A DNA stretch of 64,000 nucleotides from contig NC_134027.1 in NCBI RefSeq assembly GCF_964204645.1, forward strand, positions 24,416,485-24,480,484. The letters are read 5' to 3'. The first letter of the stretch is position 1. Each line of letters begins with the position of its first letter. Below the pieces are notes generated by a model, which was not told where the DNA came from, did no database searches, and was given only the letters and a program-made list of their open reading frames with translations. Of this stretch, positions 55,971 to 64,000 are shown piece by piece. Position numbers and translations under genes: made by a program. This DNA comes from Tubulanus polymorphus. Lineage: Eukaryota; Nemertea; Palaeonemertea; Tubulaniformes; Tubulanidae.

Positions 55971-58187
55971 ATGTATTTTCTGACTGCGAGGAGCTGGTTG
56001 GTATCTGCTGCATTGGTGATGGTACAAATAATCGTAAATGGCATCGTCGTCAGTGGCGCGTCATCGTCGCCGTATGTCCAAGAACAGACGTGCGGCCACA
56101 AATACAATGACGTATTAGACTGTTCAAAAGACTCACTGGTAAGTTTTACTACTGTAAAACCCGAATGAGGTAAAAATCCCCCCCAAGTTCAGTTTTCTAT
56201 CAAACTTAAGTATAAAACCTAAATGAAATAGATAATACTTTTAAGGATACATAATATTTAGGGTACCTAGATATTTTGATATTACTTTTACGTTAGATTT
56301 CCTCATAGAAACTTTCAAAACTACCATAATATCATTTTTTTACACGTTGCTCGCTAAAAGTCACAGACTGATGTCATTTTTTATGCACTTGATAAAAGTC
56401 ACAGATCAACCAAGGTGAATATCGTGAAAAACACCACGGAAAATTTGAAATGTTTGATGTTTTTCAAGATGAGAATATTGGAAGTATTTTATTTGATTTT
56501 GCTGTGAAATCCAAATTGGGGGATTTTTACCTAGGGGGAATTTTTACCTGTTACCGTTCGTTAAACCCCTCTTAAGTCAACACCTTTATAGGACCGAGCA
56601 AATAAATGATTCGCCCTCAAAAATTAGGTGCGGCAGCCGACTTAGTGGTTTTGAAATGGATTTCAGCAAAAAAGAGCCGCGAAATGTTATATCACAACTA
56701 CTCGTTATAGACCCGGTTCTGGTCTTCACGATGATACTAGCACCTGGAGTATGAAAGCTTCCCGCGTAAAAACTGCCCGTAAATTTGATAGAAACGTTTT
56801 GTCGTCGATATTTTTGAATAATAACCCTTGACAATATGATTTACGGCGAACGCGATAAAGGCCTTTTTCTTATCGATGAACTCGGTTCTCTTATAGTCAC
56901 GTTTTGGCGAGATAAGATTGTCATTCGGCAGTAAATAAGCATGGGTATCACGAAGGGACTGGGTGCTCCCATTGGTATATCAATATGTAGAACTATAATC
57001 CTGGTTTTGAACTATAAGAAATCGAGAAATTTTATGCCAGTCCGTAGTCATTTCTATTTTATAATGATAATAATAGTAATTAATGAAAATCATTGTCAAT
57101 TGTGAAGGTATCCAAACTAGAGTCTGTTCAGATGCGCTCCAAACTCGGTATTAGCGGCGGTAGCGAACTTGGTGGTAGCCCACGCCACTATTTTATCGTA
57201 TAGTCACAATATAACAACTTAAGACCAGTCTAGGCACGTTTTGGTTCTACTTAAGACTAGTCTAAGCTCAGCTCTCTTTGGTTCTATCCAAGCAATCTAA
57301 GCTGGTTTAGAACAACGAGACTAGCTATTTTGAAGCTTATTTTGGTTTTCCAGTTAAATCCGCGTGATCCGGATCCTGATAGACTGACGATTTTTGGCCA
57401 GATTATCTTGAAATCCGGATTACTTGAATAAGGAAACTTTCACCCAAAATTTGAAAAATCTGGTTTTAAGAGTATGGTCAGACAAGGTCGGCACTGGGAC
57501 GTAGACCTTTCAGTATGAAACATACCAAGTCTCCATCGTGAGAAGATAAGGTTTTTAGAGCTCACTTCTCAAAATTGCGACATGAGTATCTGACTGGGAA
57601 CATTACATGACATGACCACAGAAAGAACTTCACTTCCCAGAACAATCGAAGTCAAAAAAATCATCTTTCATTCTTCATGAAAATGGTATTCTCTAATTTT
57701 GATTCGCTTCAACCTGATAAAAGTACTTTAAAAAGCGACATTTGGACTATAGAATTACAACGCAATACGGATTAACAATATTGGATTAACTGATGATTCC
57801 ATTAGAAAAATGTATTGAAAAGAACTGGGGCTAAACATATGTTGGCATAAACGGAAAATCCGGATTACGGATTAACCCAATATGGATTAAGTGGATTTGA
57901 CTGTCTGGTCAATTCAAAGAACATACGAAATACCAGTCTCAGATTCTCAGATTTTAGATCATCTTTCTACTGAAGATACGACTGGTTGAGATTTAGATTT
58001 CAAAATCTCAAGGCTGGTTCGTTGGCAAGTTGTTAGATCGGCTATAGAACTAGGAGATGGTTGGAACCAGTCCCCGAGTCTTAATTGTAAACTGAGTGCT
58101 CGGCTGTTTTGTCTTTATTTATCATCCTAGTCATTTATCTTGTCTTTCAGCCTCACGTACAGTGTACCGTTATACAGGACAGTAACT
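55971..58187 (+). CDS. 5' exons of an unrecognised secreted protein (partial)
   Basis: Exon 55971-56138 codes 56 residues, starting MYFLTARSWLVSAALVMVQ: a short basic start and a hydrophobic run, probably a signal peptide or membrane anchor. It ends in phase 0 at actg|gtaagt. A 37-bp segment at 58151-58187 (tctttcag|cctcac...aact|gtgagt) continues the frame as PHVQCTVIQDSNC. Together they give a cysteine-containing mature start (TCGHKYNDVLDCSKDSLPHVQC...). No later exon was found with confidence, so the gene either continues in 58-64 kb or beyond the right edge, or is false. The family is not recognised. Confidence 0.45.
57200..57310. repeat. Diverged CTTAAGACCAG-family remnant
   Basis: caacttaagaccagtctagg and acttaagactagtctaagct match the family centre at 2485-2624. 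Confidence 0.5.
57351..57903. mobile_element. 553-bp pogo-like non-autonomous element
   Basis: The ends cagttaaatccgcgtgatcc and ggattaagtggatttgactg are imperfect inverted repeats starting CAGT, and subterminal aatccggattac motifs recur in both halves. There is no transposase ORF and no clear TA target duplication, so the assignment is tentative. Confidence 0.5.
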
Positions 58188-58519
58188 GTGAGTAATAATT
58201 ATTATATGGCATTTTAAACTAGGTATGCGCGTATTTCATTCGGCATATCTATGACAGAGTTCGGGTTTTTAGTGCGGTTAATTATTACGCTATTAACGGT
58301 GGACTTTGTTGATATGTGCGTAACATAAAAACCCACCGGTTCTGATGATGATATCCAAGTGACATAAAATGACTATTAGTGACGCATGAATCAACGAGTG
58401 CTGTTGCTCTTCTGCTCAAATACATGATTGAACTCAAAATGCAGAATCAGAAAATAAAACTGGGCCTGGTTGTTCTGTAGTTGTCGTTTTGATCTAACCA
58501 TTTCAGTATGTGCCCCGCT

Positions 58520-59012
58520 ATGCGGTGTATAGTCAACCTACCCTAATTCACACCTAACCCGTGGTGCAATGTACAATCCACCCACCCTATATTGCACTTA
58601 CCCTGTGGTGCAATGTAAAATCCACCCACCCTGTATTGCACTTACCCTGTGGTGCAATGTAAAATCCACCCACCCTGTATTGCACTTACCCTGTGATGCA
58701 ATGTAAAATCCACCCACCCTATATTGCACCTTACCCTGTGGAGTAATGTACAATACACCCACCCTATATTGCACTTACCCTGTGGTGCAATGTAAAATCC
58801 ACCCACCCATTATTGCTCCTTACCCTGTGGTGCAATGTAAAATCCACCCACCCTATATTGCATATACCCTGTGGAGTGATGTACAATACACCCACCCTAT
58901 ATTGCATATACCCTGTGGAGTGATGTACAATACACCCACCCTATATTGCATATACCCTGTGGAGTAATGTACAATACACCCACCCTATATTGCAACTACC
59001 CTATGGTGCGAT
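58520..59012 (+). repeat. 44-bp minisatellite (about 11 units)
   Basis: Units read tgcaatgtaaaatccaccca-ccctatattgcacttaccctgtgg. Later units change to tatattgcatataccctgtg-gagtgatgta. Open frames across it are artefacts. Confidence 0.9.
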
Positions 59013-60539
59013 GCATAATGAAATATACCATAGTGGTCAGTTGAGTTTGACTTTGTAGTTGAATTGCTTTTTTTCAAATTTTCTAAACCTTGGTTCAGAA
59101 AGCGTTGGTAATTTCAAAATCTTGGAAGCTATTTTGTCCCTCAGAAATATATTTCGTATAATTTGAGCCGGCGTGTACTCTTCGTTTAAGAATCCACACA
59201 GGTATCCGGAGGGTTGTAACCCAATATTCCATTCTCCCCCAAAAGCTAGATCCACCCCTGATCCGTGTTTGAACCAAGTGCGTTGAGAGTTGCAAAAATT
59301 CTGACCGATTATCTGACCGGCTTTCTTAGTTCATTATAGACTATACTGTGCGATTAGATTGTACGTGCTGAATACGTAATACCGGTATATCAGGCCCGAA
59401 AGAAATCAATCTTTGATTTAACGATGTTTTTCATGATCTATATAAACCGTGATATGATTAAAGCGCAGTTGATTAAACTGGAATGAATGATATGTACGCA
59501 GTGTGCCGTTATTGAAAAAGATAAGATTAGTACATCATAAAAAGACGAAATTACCGAAACCCAAAGTTAAATCTTCATTATCTTATGTCGTGATTAAAAC
59601 ATTTTACGGTCGCATGCTGCCAGGGGGACTGAAGGTTGTTTTTTTTAAGCAGTAATTTGACGAATTTCACGCGTGATTTTGCGAAATCAAGGGAAGTTTT
59701 CCCGTTAGACATGAATTTGAGAAGTACTTTGTGAACGTGAATTTTGATGAAAATCTGTGTGATTTCACGAATCGCTTGCTATATTGATTCTCATGCTTCC
59801 AATGCATTATTTTCTTTATTATAGAAAAAACTATTTTCACGAATTTCACGCATGAATTATGAATTAGTCAAAATATGGTCGTGAAATTGTTAATTTCTTC
59901 ATTTTCTTGCCTGAAAACATTTATTCTTACCCTATCGTCCCCCTGATCTTATGTTGGGTGATATTATTGTCAGTTAATTTAATTCAATATTTCTCATTAT
60001 CTATATGCTACGAGGAAGAGGCTTATATGTCTCGCAAGGGAGGAACATGGTTTCATGATGCCAGCAGTTTCAAATCTCTGTGAAGGAGGAACATGCCAGA
60101 GTCTCACAACGCCTTCAGGCTCAAATCCCTGACAAAGAGAAATGAGGCTATCTAGTTCATTTGGGATGTTTTGAAGATACTTCAATTGATTGTCTTGATA
60201 TTTGGTTTATACATGTATCTACCCTATAAAGCACATCTTCAGTCCAAAACTGGCCCGATCAGATTTAAGATTGCCGACTGGCAGCCATTTTAGTTTGCTG
60301 AAATCAGCACTTAATACACATTTTTGAAGTTTAAGGGAAAATTTGAAGATTTGCTTCGATCAATTATCTCGACCTTTCACGGATGTTTGTTTTACTCCAT
60401 GGCCCATAGGCATGAGTAAAATGCGGTCGACAGGACTTTTTTCCTGAATTCCAAGACCTGTAGCTTCCTTTTATAGTTTTTGGCACTTACCATGAAAATT
60501 CATGATGGGTATACTTAGGGACGGGATTGTAAACATATC
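59013..60539. other. AT-rich intergenic; weak SINE-like fragments
   Basis: Between 60030 and 60130 two degraded relatives of the SINE at 60540 are visible (ggtttcatgatgccagcagt-ttcaaatctct and caacgccttcaggctcaaatccctg). A few cgaatttcacgc motifs repeat at 59650-59890. No gene is seen. Confidence 0.4.
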
Positions 60540-60612
60540 AGTCTAGTATGGCAGGGTTTCATACCGTGGCGAGTCTCGGTGCCATCAGGTTCGAATCCCG
60601 GCAAGCAGGGGT
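60540..60612 (+). repeat. tRNA-derived SINE fragment
   Basis: gtctagtatggcagggtttc, then ataccgtggcgagtctcggtgccatc and aggttcgaatcccggc with a perfect B-box. Same family as 43846-43925 and 44050-44140. Confidence 0.6.
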
Positions 60613-62830
60613 TGGGGTTACCTATCTTTTTGTTCTTGTCACCAAGGCGAGTTGAATATTGAATTATGTACAATTTGTCTATATATATCATGGTAGCTGG
60701 ACATATCTTGTTACCACAACCAATGACATTTTTTATGTTGTGAGTTTCAAGGTCATTGGTTGTGGTACATGGTCACCAGGGGGCGCTGAATAGCCAAATA
60801 ACTTGATATTATTTTTCGTATGGTATGTACCTGAGCATATTTTGTAACCACAATCAATTGCAAAATTTTAGCTGGTGACATTGTCTATGATTATGATGAT
60901 TATAAGGTCATTGGTTTTTGTATATGTTCACCAGGGGGCATTGAATATTAATATTTTCTGATTGTTGAGCATTTCAAACCACTTAACAAGTGGGCGTGGT
61001 GTCCCTGGACCCCCTGTACCCCTAATTCGTAAGCCAGAATGAATGTTTTCTATGGGATCAGGGCAATAAAACATTATTCCTGTTATCAATCCTTTCATCT
61101 TTATATTTAAAGTCTGTAAACATGGTACTCTGTATACTGATGGCAGTGATGGTTGGCCTCTTAAACCGAGGGAATTGAAACTGTTACCATATCAACACGA
61201 GTATAAAGAAGGAGGCATTGTTCGTTTAGTATCAACTGTTATTATTCAGTGGCAGCCTTCATATAATGGTAAGTTATCAATATACGGCTAAAAGCTTCCA
61301 AGATAATTTCAACCCACTTAGGGAGGGCATAGCCCCAGAGGGCTGTTGCGTCCATTGTTCGCACTTATTTCGGGAAGTTTTGAACATGCTTCAATGGATT
61401 GTTTTTAGCCCGCTTGGTCAGAGGCCATCATTCGTGCTTATGCTTTACCCCTGTGTCAGGTTTCTTGTGAACATTACAGACCACAAATTTTTGTCTTCAA
61501 TTGGATTCGGATATATTGTGTATGACCCAAACATCTGGGACAAGACTGATACTTGTGGTAAACGGATCCAAGATGGCTAATAGGTGGCCATCTTGGTTTC
61601 TGAAAATGCACTTTTTGGCTATCAATTGATATGATATTCCATACGTAGCTTTCATTTTTCATATGAAGATGTGAAATGGAGACCAAACTAGGTCATGATA
61701 TCCTCCAATATGGCAGACTGGCAGCCATCTTGGTTTCTGAAAATGCACGTTTTGATACGATAGGACTGATATATTCCATGTTGAGCTTTCATTTTTATAT
61801 GAGGATATTATGGCCGACTCGCGGCCATGTCTAATTCAGAAATAAATGTTTTGTTCATCAACTAAAAAATCCTCCAGTTAGAACCATCATATTTCATAAT
61901 TCAACTGAAGTGACCTATTTCATGACTAAACTAGGTCTTGATGTCATCCAAAATTGCCGAATGGATTCTGAAATTATACATTTTGGTCATCAACTCGAAA
62001 CGTTTCGCAGATAAAGCTTTGATATTTCATATAAATTAGTCACTTGCGTGACCTGTCAAATGACTAAGCTAGGATGGCCGAATGGCTGACTGCCTTCACT
62101 TTAGCACCTCACCAAGCGGGCTTAGATGCATTCGTATCTTGTTCCAAATTTTCTGCATGAGTGTTGAGTTTCAAGGTCATCTGTGTTCTGCGTGTTCACG
62201 AGGGGGCTTTGAATTTTGAAACTGTCAGATTGTCAAACATTTCGCCGAGTGGGCACAGTGTCACAGGACCCCGAGTTCAAATACCCAATTATAGAAGATC
62301 TGCTATTTTTCTAAAATTCCAGCTAATTTGCGGATGTTGCGAGGATACGAAATCAAACTAAGCTCTGGCAATGAAACGCTCTGTAGAACGTTTCATTTCG
62401 GTAATGAGACCTGGGTGAGAGATGGCCGCAGGTTGCTGAATTATAGAGAAAAGGTCGTTATCTTCCCAATATACGGCATTCCAGATACCAGAGCATAACA
62501 TGAACTGATTATAAAAATTGTTTACGTGCTTCGCAGATATTTACGTACGATTGCCTGCTCAAACTTAAAAGCAAGAAGAACTGGGAAGTAACTGTTACGA
62601 GTTTACCCATTTACAAGGCTGAAAGACACCAACAAGAGACATCTTTAACGTTCTATTCACAGCTATCAGCTCGTATGTATAAACTGACGATACACGTTTC
62701 ATCTTTTGTCCCAGTCGATAATTAAGGTCAATATTCTTTCAGATTTTGGTCATCTAAACTTGTGTTCAGTTCTTCACCTGAGAGGTTTTTAACAAGTTGA
62801 GTGCCAGTTACGAATTAACTCCAGGGTCCC
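60613..62830. repeat. Block of diverged dispersed repeats
   Basis: Phrases recur at spacings of a few hundred bases: gagtttcaaggtcattggtt-gtgg with tcaccagggggcgctgaat (about 60745, 60900, 62170), gtgggcgtggtgtccctgga-cccc (60993, 62250), and atggc...gcagccatcttggtttctga-aaatgca (about 60285, 61580, 61725). It looks like several degraded copies of one longer repeat. No reliable gene is seen; the open frame at 61266-61580 crosses this repeat. Confidence 0.5.
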
Positions 62831-63185
62831 TATGACTATTTGAATCCTTGAAAACTCCATCCAAACCAATAATGTTTGTCAAGGTCCTTGAATATCCTTG
62901 AATTTGAGAAAAATGCCCAAAAGTCCTTGAAAAATCCTTGAATCTTGAGAAATTTACAATTACAAAATGTTTAGGTCTTAGACCTGTAGTCATAGGCCAT
63001 ATACACACAGATTCTACCTATATAAATGGTTTATCGAGATACGCAGTACCAATTTAGGAGTAATTTACAGTAATGGGGATATGAAAGTGATAAATACACT
63101 CCTCGAAATTTGAAATTTCCTCCTTGAAAACTCCTTAAAAAGTCCTTGAATTCTAGAATGACTGATCTATAGGGACCCTGTAACT
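62831..63185. repeat. ccttgaa-rich dispersed repeat
   Basis: Repeated tccttgaaa and tccttgaat strings. Similar text occurs in the intron of the two-exon gene (31165-31250 and 31570-31625, with agtcatgaaatg). Confidence 0.5.
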
Positions 63186-63299
63186 CGTGCAGATTCTTCA
63201 TATTTACAATAAGATATTTTGCACACAGTTCCGGATTAGCTGGCAATATAAACGTATCATTCATTGTACGTATTAACGCACTCGGATGGTAAAAAACAT

Positions 63300-63680
63300 G
63301 TTAATGGGAATTGATCTGCAAACTCCAGACATAAGACATCAAAAACTGTCATCCACATTTCACATGTGTTCAGCACTTCACCTTTCAGGACATTTCTAAT
63401 TGAAAAAAGAACTATAAACATCAGACATTAGGCATTTTATCAGCAAACTTTCAAAATCTGTTCATCCATGCTTCACATGTGTTCATTACTTCATCTGAGA
63501 CATTTTTTAATTGAAAAAGAACTACAAACTATAAACATCCGACAATAGGCATTTTATCAGTACACTTTCAAAAAGTATTCATCCATATTTCACATGTGTT
63601 CAGTACTTCACATGAGACATTTTTAACCGAAAATGAACTAGGAACACCAGACATTAGACATTTTATCATCACATTTTCAA
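63300..63680 (+). repeat. Tandem repeat of about 115 bp (3-4 units)
   Basis: Units contain aacatcagacattaggcatt, ttatcagcaaactttcaaaa, catccatgcttcacatgtgt and tcattacttcatctgagaca. The unit start matches the right arm of the palindrome at 49708-49780. The rest of the window to 64000 shows nothing further. Confidence 0.85.
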
Positions 63681-64000
63681 TTGAAAATGCGTTGTAAAAA
63701 TTGTTGAGGATTCCTAAGCCCTTTTTTGGGAGAACGAATTTAAAAAGACTGCTAAACTTAACATTTTCACCGTTTGTTCAGAAGGTGGCAACCAGTGGTT
63801 TGAAGCAATCTTGGGATATCCCCTTTAAAAGGAAATTGATTTTCATTCATTTTGGTAAAGGCTTTTACAAAATGTATGAAAATCAAAGGATCGTTTGTGG
63901 CAAGATTTAAAAGAAAGGCTCTTTGTATCTATCTGCAGGTGGTTCTCAACGTATAAAGAGTTCCAAGGATTGGTATACGTGGATCATTTTCAAAAGGCTC

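Noticed and set aside
61266-61580. 104-residue plus-strand frame near the right end
   Set aside because: It overlaps a block of dispersed repeats and shows no known domain, signal peptide or splice pattern.

Overview
The window is genomic DNA from an animal. Its genes are split by many introns with GT..AG borders, the spacers are AT-rich, and the repeat content is dense and varied. Gene content and repeat style suggest a bilaterian invertebrate, most likely a lophotrochozoan such as a mollusc, annelid or brachiopod. I cannot fix the species. Exon borders were read by eye from splice consensus and reading-frame continuity.

Five genes are well supported. (1) FBH1 (F-box DNA helicase), minus strand, 5614 to beyond the left edge. 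Six exons are present and the window ends just before the rest of the Walker A motif. Its first exon carries an unusual tandem array of 39-49 residue repeats. (2) A single-exon rhodopsin-class GPCR, plus strand, 9132-10196. (3) A two-exon gene of unknown function, plus strand, 30643-32567, with one phospholipase-D-like HxK(x)4D motif. (4) MCM2, minus strand, 45297-35378, rebuilt in 18 coding exons to 893 residues. (5) A fructosamine-3-kinase family gene, plus strand, 45652-49315, in 7 exons and 341 residues. MCM2 and the kinase are head to head across 354 bp, with an E2F-type site on the MCM2 side. Three weaker coding candidates are a first exon at 10860, a 105-residue secreted, neuropeptide-like precursor at 50790-50473 (minus), and a two-exon secreted peptide start at 55971-58187.

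Much of the rest is repetitive. 11.5-25.9 kb is a direct tandem duplication of a roughly 7-kb unit. Comparing its two copies exposes clean insertions: an 838-bp inverted-repeat element with a 9-bp target duplication in copy A, and a 310-bp MITE in copy B. A third, inverted, partial copy of the same material lies in an MCM2 intron and supplies an empty site for a roughly 150-bp insert carrying a hammerhead-ribozyme-like motif. Two arrays of one 89-bp satellite, in opposite orientations, lie at 33.7-34.3 kb and 54.0-55.9 kb and flank MCM2 and the kinase. There are also TTAA-flanked piggyBac-type MITEs, a fold-back element with a CRE-type core, a 260-bp almost perfect hairpin, tRNA-derived SINE fragments, G-rich minisatellites and a (TA)n tract of about 143 bp.

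FBH1 and MCM2 both belong to DNA replication and fork maintenance. Their being neighbours in this window looks coincidental, since 30 kb of unrelated sequence separates them. I found no bacterial-type system, CRISPR array or viral gene.
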